A stretch of 64,000 nt of DNA, from NCBI RefSeq assembly GCF_008704205.1, contig NZ_VXLC01000006.1:62001-126000 (forward strand), written 5' to 3'. Each line of letters starts with the position of its first letter. Position 1 is the first letter of the stretch. The position numbers were made by a program, and so were the translations under genes. Source of the stretch: Nocardia colli (GTDB lineage: Bacteria; Actinomycetota; Actinomycetes; Mycobacteriales; Mycobacteriaceae). Positions 24,510 through 34,289 of this stretch are shown here, one piece after another. The notes below the pieces were generated by a model. That model had not been told where the DNA came from and did not search any database. It saw nothing but the letters and a program-made list of their open reading frames with translations.

Positions 24510-26747
24510 TTACATCAACGCTATGTCCAAGCCGCCCGGCACCAGATGGTGGGTCTCGGCCATCGTCGATTCCGGCAGCAGACCGCCGGACAGACCGCCG
24601 CCGGCCGCGACCGCGAGGGTCGAGTGGTCGGTGTAGTAGGCGTGATCCTGGATCGGCACCGCGGTCGTGTCGACCATGTGGGTGCTGTTGATCGGATCGG
24701 CGATGGCGTGCGGCTTCGGATCGATCGTCGTCGGCGGCTTGTACGTCGGCACCGGCGCCTGGGTCGGCGCGGGGTTCTGGAAGGTCGGCACATCGTGGGT
24801 CGGCGCCGGCACGTCGTGGGTCGGGACCGAGGTCGGCATGTCGGCCGTCGGCACGTCCGCGGTGGGCACGTCGCGGGTCGGCACGGACGGCTCCGGCTGG
24901 GTCGCCGTCGGGACGTCCTTGGTCGGCACGGTCGGCTGGGTGGTCACGGCGCCGCTGGTGCCGCCGTGGCCGGTGCTCGGTCCGGTGGTGCCCGGCGTGG
25001 TCGCGTCGTCGTCGGACGGCGTGGTCGGCGTGTGCGTCGGCTGGCTGCCGGTGGTCACCGGGACCTTGGTGGTCGGCACGTCCGGGCCGGTGGTGATGCC
25101 GCCGGGTGACGTGGACGGGTGACCCGCGCCCGGCACCTTCGTGGTGACATCCGGGGTCTTCGGGACGCTCGGCGTGGTCACGTCCGAGGGCACCGTCGGG
25201 ACCGGAACGGTCTTGGTGATGGTGGTCGGCGTGTTCGGCGTGGTGACCGAGCCGTCCGAGTGCTTCGTCGGGTCGGTGACCGGGGTCGGCTTCACCACCG
25301 GCGTCGGCCGGGCCTGATCGAACAGCGCGGGCGTGGCGGCGGCGGGCACGGTCAGCACGGACGGACCCTGCGGCGCCGTATAGACATTCGCGATCGGGGT
25401 GGTCGCGACGTCCGGCTGGATCGTGGTCTGCAACGGGGTCGCGGCGACGACCGGCGGGGCCACCACCGGCGCGGCGGTCGCGACCGGCGCGACGACGACC
25501 GGCGCGACCGCGGCGGTCGCCACGGGTGCGGCCGCGGCCACCACCGGGGCGGGGGTGGCGAGCGGCTGCACGATCGGCTGCGCGGTGGCGGCCGGCGCCG
25601 TCGAATGCGCGTGGTTCGAGTGGTGCGTCGACGACGGGCTCGCGGTGGTGAGTCCGCCGACCGCGCCGGGCAGGCCGTGACCGGACACGTTCGGATCGGT
25701 CACCGAGCGGCCGCTGCCGTCGGGCACGTGCAGGCCGCTGCCGAGGAAGTCGGTGAACTGGTCGAGCTGGTCGCCCACGTGCCCGATGCCCGCGTCGACC
25801 TTCATCTCGGAATTGAAGTAGATGCCCTGCGGGCCGATGCCGAAGTCGACCGACCACTGGGTGCCGACGAAGATGCCGAGCGGGTCACCGCCGCCGTCGC
25901 CGACTCCGTCGAACGGGCCGGTGCCCGCGGTCGAGGCCGCGTGCGAGCCGGGCAGGTCGAACGCGCCGGAACCGGGTGCGACGAAGCCGTTCGCGCCTGG
26001 CAGGCCGAAGCCGTGCCCGGCCTGACCGAGTCCGTGGCCGGGCAGGCCGAAACCGTGGCCGCCGGGCAGATCGAGATCGTTGGCAGTGCCGCTGGTGCCC
26101 GGCAGTCCGAAGCCGTTGGACGCGCCGGCTTCCGAGCCGGGCAGGCCGATGCCGCCGGTCGAACCCGGCAGGCCCATCCCGGACTGGCCCGGGGTGGTGC
26201 CCGGCAGGCCGAAGCCGGACTGGTTCGACAGACCGGAGGTGCCCGGCAGTTCCATGCCGTGCTGCCCTGACTGACCTCCGGGCAGGCTCGGCAGGCCCAT
26301 GCCGGATTGGCCCGCGTCGGTGCCGGGCAGCGGGAAGCCCGCGTCGGTGCCGGCGTAGTCGCCGCCGAGGGTCGGCAGCGGCAGGTTCGCGCCGCCGGGG
26401 TTCGCGCCGGGCAGAGTGAAGCCGGGGGTGTTGTGCGAGACCGGCGAGTTGCCGCCGTGCGGCAGCGGGGCGGGTTCGACGACCTGGTCCGGGAAGGTGA
26501 TCACCGGGGACGGGATGTCGGAGTCGGGATCGCTGTTGTGCGCCCAGCCCGCGTTGCGGCTGTCCGCGTGCGAAGAGCCGGGGTGCGCCGGGACGCCGCC
26601 GCCGTTCGCCGCAACCAGCGCGCCGCCGGTGACATACGCGCCTGCCCTGGCTACCCGCGCGACGCCGGTGGCAATTTGATAGGCGGTGTCACCCGTGCGC
26701 TCGGCTGCCTCGGTGGTGTCGTCATCGAAGGGCAGGTCACGCGTCAT
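24510..26747 (-). CDS. Repeat-rich IniB-like protein
   Basis: 745 residues from ATG 26747, which follows a GGAG site. Residues 1-40 form a short acidic then alanine-rich region. Residues about 110-270 hold about fifteen GLPG/ELPG/DLPG repeats. A compact conserved-looking segment follows near 290-335 (TQWSVDFGIGPQGIYFNSEM). The rest is Ala/Val/Pro-rich, then Thr/Pro-rich with VPT(K/R/H/A)DVPT repeats, ending SGGLLPESTMAETHHLVPGG. No export signal is obvious. It looks like a low-complexity partner of the dynamin-like GTPase downstream, as IniB is to IniA/IniC. Function is not known. Confidence 0.72.
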   Translation of the reverse strand: MTRDLPFDDDTTEAAERTGDTAYQIATGVARVARAGAYVTGGALVAANGGGVPAHPGSSHADSRNAGWAHNSDPDSDIPSPVITFPDQVVEPAPLPHGGNSPVSHNTPGFTLPGANPGGANLPLPTLGGDYAGTDAGFPLPGTDAGQSGMGLPSLPGGQSGQHGMELPGTSGLSNQSGFGLPGTTPGQSGMGLPGSTGGIGLPGSEAGASNGFGLPGTSGTANDLDLPGGHGFGLPGHGLGQAGHGFGLPGANGFVAPGSGAFDLPGSHAASTAGTGPFDGVGDGGGDPLGIFVGTQWSVDFGIGPQGIYFNSEMKVDAGIGHVGDQLDQFTDFLGSGLHVPDGSGRSVTDPNVSGHGLPGAVGGLTTASPSSTHHSNHAHSTAPAATAQPIVQPLATPAPVVAAAAPVATAAVAPVVVAPVATAAPVVAPPVVAATPLQTTIQPDVATTPIANVYTAPQGPSVLTVPAAATPALFDQARPTPVVKPTPVTDPTKHSDGSVTTPNTPTTITKTVPVPTVPSDVTTPSVPKTPDVTTKVPGAGHPSTSPGGITTGPDVPTTKVPVTTGSQPTHTPTTPSDDDATTPGTTGPSTGHGGTSGAVTTQPTVPTKDVPTATQPEPSVPTRDVPTADVPTADMPTSVPTHDVPAPTHDVPTFQNPAPTQAPVPTYKPPTTIDPKPHAIADPINSTHMVDTTAVPIQDHAYYTDHSTLAVAAGGGLSGGLLPESTMAETHHLVPGGLDIALM

Positions 26748-27130
26748 GAAAGCTCCATCTCGGGTTTCCAGCAACCATCCGCACCGGCCGGCCAGACCGA
26801 GTGAAGATCACCTAACACTATTTCGGGAAAACCCGACTGTCACATTCTCCAGGACTGTAGAGACTCCACAGGTGGCGAGCAACACAACCTTGCCATCCGG
26901 AAAACCAGAACGGAAGCCCTATTTCTAGTGGGTTATCCGACCGGTTGCGGCCTCCAATTTTGCACCATGACCAGGTCAGATTCTGCCGCTCCGCGGCCGC
27001 AGCGCATAGCGGCCTCCCAGACCCTAAGAGTTCTCTAACGATTGCTCAACAAGTGGTGAAGATCCTTTGCCTACCGTCGATTTCGTCGGACCAGTCGGAC
27101 GACAGCATCGATCTGAAGGAGTCACCCCTC
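26748..27130. promoter_or_regulatory. Divergent intergenic region between IniB-like and small secreted-protein genes
   Basis: 383 bp, clearly lower in GC than its surroundings (for example ACACTATTTCGGG and CCCTATTTCTAGTGGG). It holds two divergent promoters. GAAGGAG at 27115-27121 is the ribosome site of the forward gene. No open frame is convincing. Confidence 0.45.
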
Positions 27131-27508
27131 ATGACTGCACTCATCGGACGCCGGGTCGCCGCCGTGCTCAGCGGCACCGCGCTCACCGCAGCCCTGATCG
27201 CGGGCATGGCGGGCGCCGCCTCGGCTCAGCCGGGACCGCCGCCCATGCCGACGCAACCCGGCCCGTGGATCGCGATCGATCCGGTCCCCGGCGAACCCGT
27301 CGTCTGCCCCGAGATCGGGCCGGACGGATCCGTGGTGATCACGCACGGTGAAGGCGAGGAAGGCCCGTGGGTCACCATCGAGCGCAGCGACCTGCCGCCC
27401 GGCGCGGTGCCTGCGACCCCGCTCGAGGCCCGGCCCTCCGCTCCCGCCCTGACCTCCCCCGCCGTTCCGTCCGACGTGCCGGGGTGCGTCGTCGCCTACG
27501 CCCGCTGA
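27131..27508 (+). CDS. Small secreted protein
   Basis: 125 residues. Signal peptide: RRVAAVLSGTALTAALIAGM followed by AGAASA and a likely cleavage before QPGPPP (about residue 33). The mature 93 residues are Pro-rich and acidic, with VVCPEIGPDGSVV and a C-terminal GCVVAYAR. The two cysteines could form one disulfide outside the cell. I do not recognise the family. ATG 27131 has a strong GAAGGAG site. It lies 23 bp upstream of the prrA start. Confidence 0.72.
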   Translation: MTALIGRRVAAVLSGTALTAALIAGMAGAASAQPGPPPMPTQPGPWIAIDPVPGEPVVCPEIGPDGSVVITHGEGEEGPWVTIERSDLPPGAVPATPLEARPSAPALTSPAVPSDVPGCVVAYAR

Positions 27509-27519
27509 CCGGCCGGGAC

Positions 27520-27531
27520 TAATGTTGATCC
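27520..27531 (+). promoter_or_regulatory. Leaderless -10 element for prrA-like gene
   Basis: TAATGT (27520-27525) sits exactly 6 nt before the ATG at 27532. TANNNT-N6-ATG is the geometry of leaderless transcripts in mycobacteria. There is no ribosome site. Confidence 0.5.
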
Positions 27532-28217
<686 letters not shown>

Positions 28218-28221
<4 letters not shown>

Positions 28222-29540
28222 AAAGGTCACCGTCGCTGCGGACCCGGGTGGCATTGGTCTCCGGCGTGGTCGCGGCGCTCGTCGCGCTCACGCTGACCAT
28301 CACGTTCGCCGCGTTGCTGAACGCGACCGGTGAGCGGCAGTTGGACGAGACGGTCTCGTCGATGGCGGTGCGGGTCGCTCCACCATTGAAAGGTGTTCCG
28401 GCGGAACGGGTTCCGGGACCACCCGCGGCAGCTCTCACACCACCGTCGCCGCCGATGCCCGCCGATGTCCCCGGATACGCGACCGAGGCACCGACCGCGG
28501 CGACCGAGATCCCGGACGACGCGATCGTCGCCCGAAACGGCGACCTGCCGCCCGACGTGGCCATCACCCGCGTCGATGGCCTCCCCGGCGTGCTCGTCTC
28601 GCTGGATCCCAATCGCGACGTCGTCGCCTCCGCCATCCATCGCAGCCAGCTCATCGGCCTCGGCATCGGTGTCGCCGGTGCACTGACCGCCGCGCTGCTC
28701 GGCTGGGCTCTGGCCGGTTACGCCGCCCGCCCGCTGCGCCGGCTGGCCACCGCCACCCACGGCATCGACACCCTCGAGGAACTCCCGCCGCTATCCGGCC
28801 GCGGCGCACGGGAAGCCGAGGAACTCTCCGACGCGATCACCCGCATGCTCACCCGCCTCGAGGCCGCGCACCGCGCCACCAACCACGCCCTCACCAGCGC
28901 CCGCGACTTCGCCGCCGTCTGCGCGCACGAGCTGCGCACCCCGCTCACCGCGCTGCGCACCGACCTGCAAGTGCTGGCCACCAAGGAGATTCCCGCCGAG
29001 CAGCGCGGAACCATCCTCAACGAGGTGCTCTTCGCCGAGCAGCAGATCGAGAACACCCTCACCGATCTCGAACGCCTTGCGGTCGGCGAACTCACCGAAC
29101 CGGACGTCTTCGAGCCCTTCGACCTCTGCGAAACCCTCGACCGCGCAGCCCAAGACGCGCAACGCAGGTATCCGCAGGTGCGTATCGAGCTCACCGAATG
29201 CGCACCGATCACACTAACCGGCCTACCTGGCGGCTTGATGCTGATCGTCACCAACGCAGTCGCGAACGCTGTCCAACACGGCCAGGCCGGCACCGTCACC
29301 ATTACCGTGAATTCGGTCGACAAGAAGATAGAAATCCTCATCGACGACGACGGCACTGGCATCCCGAAGTCCGTATGCCCCAACGCCTTCGACCGCTTCG
29401 TGAAGGGCCCCGGTTCCCCCGGCTCCGGCCTCGGCCTCGCCCTGGTCCGCCAGCAAGCCGAACTGCACTCCGGCACAGCCGAACTCGCCAAGAGCCCGAC
29501 GGGCGGAACCCGTCTGCGAGTATTGATCGAAACTCGATGA
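28218..29540 (+). CDS. prrB: Sensor histidine kinase, PrrB-like
   Basis: 440 residues from GTG 28218. Two membrane helices (about 10-35 and 135-160) flank a Pro/Ala-rich extracytoplasmic loop of about 100 residues. HAMP follows, then the dimerisation helix with phospho-acceptor His in CAHELRTPLTALRTDL (about 235). The ATPase has an N-box NAVANAVQHG, G1 IDDDGTGIP and G2 GSGLGLALV. The catalytic half is very like mycobacterial PrrB, while the sensor loop differs, so the signal may differ too. It is coupled to the upstream regulator (GTGA). Confidence 0.82.
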
Positions 29541-29550
29541 GGTTCGAACC

Positions 29551-30135
29551 TCAGTCGGCGAAGTCCTTGAGTTCTTCCGTGTCGATGGTGATACCGATCG
29601 GCGCGGGCAACGTAACCGCACGTCCGATGGCGTAACCGTGCACATCCGTGTAGCCGTCGCCGTCAGGCTGGGTGTAAAGGACGACCTGACCATTGTCGCG
29701 ATCGATCAGCAGGTAGATCGGAATCCCCGCCTGGGCGTAGGCAACCGGCTTCTCCACCCGATCGCGCCTGTTGGTATCGGAATCACGTGACGTCACCTCG
29801 ACGGCCATCACAACCTCGTCGGCCGACGCCCATTCACCTGCCCCGCGGAACGCACCTCGCGGGGCCAGAATGCCGTCCGGACGTGCTCGCCCCTTTCGAT
29901 ACTGCCCAACGGCCAGCCCCTGCCCGGTGACATACAGGAATAGCTTCGGATTCAGCGGCATGAGCAGCATCAGCAACCAGCTGAGAATCTCACTGTGGTC
30001 GCCATCCGGCATTCGTTTGACCCCCATCCGTCCGTCGATCAGTTCGAGCTGGACCCCTTCGAGTTCGCGGGCTGCCGCGCGTTCGATCACCTCGAACTCC
30101 TCCGTGAGGAATGTGTCCTCGTGCACCGCAGTCAT
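29551..30135 (-). CDS. Uma2 family endonuclease-like protein
   Basis: 194 residues of the PD-(D/E)xK-like Uma2 (DUF820) family. Visible marks are ELIDGRMGVKRMPDGDHSEI (Glu and His), ARPDGILAPRGA (Asp), VVMAVEVTSRDSDTNRRDRV (Glu-x-Ser) and KPVAYAQAGIPIYLLID (catalytic-type Lys), in the usual order. The family is abundant in cyanobacteria and actinobacteria, often in variable regions; its true substrate is unknown. ATG 30135 was chosen because GGGAGG is well spaced; ATG 30141 is too close. It has no M. tuberculosis counterpart at this place as far as I recall. Confidence 0.82.
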   Translation of the reverse strand: MTAVHEDTFLTEEFEVIERAAARELEGVQLELIDGRMGVKRMPDGDHSEILSWLLMLLMPLNPKLFLYVTGQGLAVGQYRKGRARPDGILAPRGAFRGAGEWASADEVVMAVEVTSRDSDTNRRDRVEKPVAYAQAGIPIYLLIDRDNGQVVLYTQPDGDGYTDVHGYAIGRAVTLPAPIGITIDTEELKDFAD

Positions 30136-30241
30136 CGCCATCCTCCCTGGTTCAGCACCGCTCGCCGACGCATTCTGCCTCATAGCTCACCACCTACTAG
30201 GCATTATCTCCCGATTCGTCGGCAAGCGCCGGATCGACGCC

Positions 30242-32089
30242 CTACTTGCCCTTCGGCTTGTCCGACGCGGCGTCCGAAGAAAGCGCGGCCACGAAGGCTT
30301 CCTGCGGGACCTCGACGCGGCCGATGGTCTTCATCCGCTTCTTGCCTTCCTTCTGCTTCTCCAGCAGCTTGCGCTTACGGCTGATGTCGCCGCCGTAGCA
30401 CTTGGCCAGCACGTCCTTGCGGATGGCGCGGATGTTCTCGCGGGCAATGATTTTCGAGCCGATGGCGGCCTGGATGGGCACCTCGAACTGCTGGCGCGGG
30501 ATGAGTTCGCGCAGCTTGGTGGTCATCTTGTTGCCGTAGGCCTGCGCGGCGTCCTTGTGCACGATCGCGCTGAACGCGTCCACGGCCTCGCCCTGCAACA
30601 GGATGTCGACCTTGACCAGCGCCGCGTCCTGCACACCGGACTCCTCGTAGTCGAGGCTGGCGTAACCGCGGGTGCGCGACTTCAACGAGTCGAAGAAGTC
30701 GAAGATGATCTCCGCCATCGGCATGGTGTAGCGCAGCTCGACGCGGGTCTCGGACAGGTAGTCCATGCCGCCGAGCTCGCCGCGCCGGCTCTGGCACAGC
30801 TCCATGATCGAGCCGATGAACTCGCTCGGCGAGATCACGGTGCACTTCACCATCGGTTCGTAGACGTGCCGGACCTTGCCCTCCGGCCAGTACGACGGAT
30901 TGGTGACGACGTGTTCGCTGCCGTCCTCCATCTGCACCGTGTAGATCACGTTGGGCGCGGTGGAGATCAGGTCCAGATCGAACTCGCGTTGCAGCCGTTC
31001 GCGGGTGATCTCCATGTGCAGCAAGCCCAGGAAACCGCAGCGGAAACCGAACCCGAGGGCCACCGAGGTTTCCGGCTCGTAGGTGAGCGCCGCGTCGTTG
31101 AGTTGCAGCTTGTCGAGGGCGTCGCGCAGGTCCGGGTAGTCGGAGCCGTCGACCGGGTACAGGCCCGAATACACCATCGGGCGTGGCTCGCGGTAGCCGG
31201 TGAGCGGTTCGGTGGCGCCGTTGCGCGCGGCCGTCACCGTGTCACCGACCTTCGACTGGCGCACGTCCTTCACGCCGGTGATCAGATAACCCACCTCGCC
31301 GACGCCGAGGCCCTGGGTCGCTTTGGGTTCCGGCGAGACGATGCCGATCTCCAGCATCTCGTGCTGCGCGCCGGTGGACATCATCTTGATCTTCTCGCGC
31401 GGGGTGAGCTTGCCGTCCACCACGCGGACGTAGGTGACCACGCCGCGGTAGGTGTCGTAGACCGAGTCGAAGATCATCGCGCGGGCGGGCGCGTCCGCGT
31501 CGCCGACCGGCGCGGGCACGGTCTTGATGACCTCGTCGAGCAGTTCGGTCACGCCGACGCCGGTCTTGCCCGAGACCCGCAGCACGTCCTCGGGCTCGCA
31601 GCCGATGATGTGCGCGATCTCGCTGGCATAGCGGTCCGGGTCCGCGGCGGGCAGGTCGATCTTGTTGAGCACCGGGATGATCGTCAGATCCTTGTCCAGC
31701 GCCAGGTACAGGTTCGCCAGCGTCTGCGCCTCGATACCCTGGGCCGCGTCGACCAGCAGCACCGCGCCCTCACACGCCTCCAGCGCGCGCGACACCTCGT
31801 AGGTGAAGTCGACGTGGCCCGGCGTATCGATCAGGTGCAGCACGTAATCGGTGCCGTCGACCTGCCACGGCAGCCGCACGTTCTGCGCCTTGATGGTGAT
31901 GCCGCGCTCGCGCTCGATATCCATCCGGTCCAGGTATTGGGCGCGCATCGCCCGCTCCTCGACCACACCGGTCAGTTGCAGCATCCGATCGGCCAGCGTC
32001 GACTTGCCGTGATCGATGTGCGCGATGATGCAGAAGTTCCGGATCCGCGACGGATCGGTGAACGTCGTGTCGGCGAAGCTGGCGGGCAC
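30242..32089 (-). CDS. lepA: Elongation factor 4 (LepA) translational GTPase
   Basis: 615 residues. The GTPase domain opens with NFCIIAHIDHGKSTLADRML, then G2 RERGITIKAQ, G3 DTPGHVDF and G4 NKIDLPAADP. The EF-G-like domains II, III and V follow, and the LepA-specific C-terminal domain ends with KCYGGDISRKRKLLEKQKEG. LepA acts on stalled ribosomes at the membrane or under ionic stress. The start is GTG 32089 (VPASFADTTF), which has GAGGAG just upstream; an open frame to 32203 lacks similarity. In M. tuberculosis the divergent neighbour is Rv2405, whose homologue here is pushed 2.2 kb away by the AAA-DUF4276 pair. Confidence 0.95.
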   Translation of the reverse strand: MPASFADTTFTDPSRIRNFCIIAHIDHGKSTLADRMLQLTGVVEERAMRAQYLDRMDIERERGITIKAQNVRLPWQVDGTDYVLHLIDTPGHVDFTYEVSRALEACEGAVLLVDAAQGIEAQTLANLYLALDKDLTIIPVLNKIDLPAADPDRYASEIAHIIGCEPEDVLRVSGKTGVGVTELLDEVIKTVPAPVGDADAPARAMIFDSVYDTYRGVVTYVRVVDGKLTPREKIKMMSTGAQHEMLEIGIVSPEPKATQGLGVGEVGYLITGVKDVRQSKVGDTVTAARNGATEPLTGYREPRPMVYSGLYPVDGSDYPDLRDALDKLQLNDAALTYEPETSVALGFGFRCGFLGLLHMEITRERLQREFDLDLISTAPNVIYTVQMEDGSEHVVTNPSYWPEGKVRHVYEPMVKCTVISPSEFIGSIMELCQSRRGELGGMDYLSETRVELRYTMPMAEIIFDFFDSLKSRTRGYASLDYEESGVQDAALVKVDILLQGEAVDAFSAIVHKDAAQAYGNKMTTKLRELIPRQQFEVPIQAAIGSKIIARENIRAIRKDVLAKCYGGDISRKRKLLEKQKEGKKRMKTIGRVEVPQEAFVAALSSDAASDKPKGK

Positions 32090-32269
32090 TCCACTCCTCA
32101 GGGTATCGGCAAACTGCCGTCTATCGTCCCATGAGCAGTACGAAGCTCCCGCCAGCGGTGTGCTCGAGTGCGATACGGGCTGGCACCGGTGCCGTTTCGA
32201 CATCGATTCGTGAGCGAGTGCCGACGAGGCTCCGTCGTGCGCAATCCCAGGAACGTCGGTGGCTCATCG

Positions 32270-32275
32270 TAGAGT
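32270..32275 (+). promoter_or_regulatory. Leaderless -10 element for the AAA ATPase gene
   Basis: TAGAGT lies exactly 6 nt before the ATG at 32282, and there is no ribosome site. This fits a leaderless transcript. Confidence 0.5.
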
Positions 32276-32281
32276 TAGGCC

Positions 32282-33403
32282 ATGCCAGGCCAACCGCTGA
32301 AAACAATCCAGATCGAGGGATTCACCTCGATCAGATCGGCGACGGTCGAGCTTCGGCAGCTGAACATCTTGGTCGGTGCCAACGGCGCAGGAAAGAGCAA
32401 CTTTGTCCAGGCGCTCGCCATGGTCGGGCAGATCCTCGACGGCAGGCTCAATCTGTTCGTCGGTTTGAACGGTGGCGCTGGAGCACTGCTCACCGATGGA
32501 GATGGGACATCGCGGATTCGATTGAAGCTGGCTGGGGACCCGAACTCCTATGAGGCCGTTCTGGTTCCGGCCGCGAACGACGAGCTGATCTTCGAAACCG
32601 AGATCGTCTACTTCAAGTCTCCTGAGTTCGATCGCGCATACAACGAGGTGCTCGGACGCGGGCACCGCGAATCGCGTCTGTCAACGGAATCCGACGACCG
32701 CCCCGCTGGCGTCGCTCGATACGTACGTGCGTTGCTGCAGGGCTGCAAGGTCTATCACTTCCACGACACCAGCAGCGATGCTCCGGTCAAGCGGATGGTT
32801 TCCACCGCGGACAACCTGAGCCTTCGGTCGGATGCCGGAAATCTGGCGGCGTATCTCTATCACCTGCAGACAAGCGAGCAACCAACCGAACAAGCCGCCT
32901 ATCGACGAATCGTTGGAGCTATTCAGCTGGTGGCGCCCTTCTTCGGCGACTTCGTGCTGCATCCCGAGGCCAACGACCGCATCCGGCTTCGATGGCGACA
33001 ACAGGGTTCGGAAGCCGTCTTCTCCGGAAATCAGATGTCGGACGGCACACTGCGGTTCGTCTGTCTGGCGACGCTGCTACTCCAACCGGAATTGCCTGCG
33101 CTCGTAGTGCTGGACGAGCCCGAGCTCGGCCTGCACCCTTTTGCCATCGTCCAACTTGCGAGCCTGCTGCGGCAGGCGTCGTCGCGCAGCCAGGTACTGA
33201 TCGCCACACAGTCGGTCACATTGATGAATCAGTTCGAAATCGGCGATCTCATCGTCGTCGAACGGACCGCGGGAGGGTCCAGCTTCACTCGCCCTGACCA
33301 AGAAGTTCTGGAAGCTTGGCTGGCGGAGTACTCGCTCGGCGAGTTGTGGGAAAAGAACCTGCTCGGCGGTCGCCCCGCCAGGGAGGACCTTGACCAGGCA
33401 TGA
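32282..33403 (+). CDS. AAA family ATPase (OLD/AAA_21-like), first gene of a two-gene module
   Basis: 373 residues. The SMC/ABC-type head starts IQIEGFTSIRSATVELRQLN and has Walker A VGANGAGKSNFVQAL (about residue 37). The signature-like segment is NQMSDGTLRFVCLATLLLQP (about 245) and Walker B is LVVLDEPELGLHPFAI (about 275), with a final switch IATQSVTLMNQF. No TOPRIM domain is fused, unlike OLD nucleases. The stop overlaps the DUF4276 start (ATGA), so both are made together. Such ATPases act as sensors or regulators in anti-phage pairs. The base composition is less GC-rich than flanking genes and it interrupts the lepA/PemK neighbourhood, suggesting acquisition. Confidence 0.85.
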   Translation: MPGQPLKTIQIEGFTSIRSATVELRQLNILVGANGAGKSNFVQALAMVGQILDGRLNLFVGLNGGAGALLTDGDGTSRIRLKLAGDPNSYEAVLVPAANDELIFETEIVYFKSPEFDRAYNEVLGRGHRESRLSTESDDRPAGVARYVRALLQGCKVYHFHDTSSDAPVKRMVSTADNLSLRSDAGNLAAYLYHLQTSEQPTEQAAYRRIVGAIQLVAPFFGDFVLHPEANDRIRLRWRQQGSEAVFSGNQMSDGTLRFVCLATLLLQPELPALVVLDEPELGLHPFAIVQLASLLRQASSRSQVLIATQSVTLMNQFEIGDLIVVERTAGGSSFTRPDQEVLEAWLAEYSLGELWEKNLLGGRPAREDLDQA

Positions 33404-34071
33404 CGGCCAACTATCACCGCCTGCACTTCCTGGTGGAAGGTCAGAGCGAGGAGATCGTCGTCAACAATGTGCTCGGGCCCTACCTCGTCGACCGTGGGTG
33501 GGTGGTGAGCCAGTCCATCGTCACGACAAGGCGCCCTGCGGGTGGCCCTAATCACCACGGTGGCGTCAGCAGTTGGTCCAAGGTCGAGCAGGAGATCAAG
33601 CTCCTGTTGCGAGATTCGAGCCTCGAGGTTCTGACGACGCTGTTCGACTTCTACGCGTTCCCGCCAGACGCACCCGGAATGGCCGACATCCCGCCCGGTC
33701 TGCCACCACATGAGCGGGTGGCGCATGTCGAACAATCGCTCACGGCCGCCACAGCCGATCCCCGGTTCGTGCCGCATCTGATCCTGCACGAGCTGGAGAC
33801 CTGGGTGTTCGCCGCCGCAGAGCAGGTCGGCTGCCTGTTGCCAGGGCTGGCCGAACGTTTGGTCAGAGACGTGCGCGTGGCAGGTGGCCCCGAACTGGTC
33901 AACGACGGTCCGGACACCGCGCCGTCCAAGCGGATCTCCAACTATTGCCCGCATTACTCGAAAACAAACGATGGTCCGCTGGCGATAGCCGACCTCGGCG
34001 TCGTGGAACTCCGGAATCAGTGTCCCCACTTCGACGCGTGGCTCGAGCTGCTGGACAGCCGCTTGTCGTGA
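33400..34071 (+). CDS. DUF4276 family protein, second gene of the ATPase module
   Basis: 223 residues. The N-terminus HRLHFLVEGQSEEIVVNNVL carries an acidic V-E-G-x-S-E-E motif like the first TOPRIM glutamate. LTTLFDFYAFP (about residue 85) provides an Asp pair and HLILHELETWVFA (about 130) a further Glu. This is the DUF4276 pattern, which resembles RloB/TOPRIM-like proteins that occur next to AAA ATPases. A nuclease or RNA-cleaving effector role is inferred from this and is not shown. It starts within the ATPase stop codon (ATGA). Confidence 0.78.
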   Translation: MTANYHRLHFLVEGQSEEIVVNNVLGPYLVDRGWVVSQSIVTTRRPAGGPNHHGGVSSWSKVEQEIKLLLRDSSLEVLTTLFDFYAFPPDAPGMADIPPGLPPHERVAHVEQSLTAATADPRFVPHLILHELETWVFAAAEQVGCLLPGLAERLVRDVRVAGGPELVNDGPDTAPSKRISNYCPHYSKTNDGPLAIADLGVVELRNQCPHFDAWLELLDSRLS

Positions 34072-34277
34072 ACGCGGACCTGCCGGTGTAGTGAGCACTC
34101 ACACATTCGATGCATTAACGCTATAAAAGCGAAATCGCGCAACTGTCGGCTTCGTCCCTGCTCGCGAAGGCCATTGCCCGACCTGACCCCTCGATGCGGC
34201 AGTACGCGCCCAGATCGGCAGATTCGTAGTTCGCCGGGGGTGGTCGCGGCGCGGGTGAGAAGACGGCGATACGCCGT

Positions 34278-34283
34278 TATATT
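34278..34283 (+). promoter_or_regulatory. Leaderless -10 element for the PemK-like gene
   Basis: TATATT sits exactly 6 nt upstream of ATG 34290, with no ribosome site. The rest of the 218-bp gap (34072-34289) after the DUF4276 gene holds no supported gene. Confidence 0.5.
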
Positions 34284-34289
34284 GCGAAT

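Noticed and set aside
22806..25109. 767-codon forward open frame opposite the dynamin-like and repeat genes
   Set aside because: It crosses two real reverse-strand genes and consists of His/Arg/Gly-rich shadow sequence.
29771..32134. 787-codon forward open frame opposite lepA
   Set aside because: Antisense shadow of lepA, whose identity is beyond doubt.
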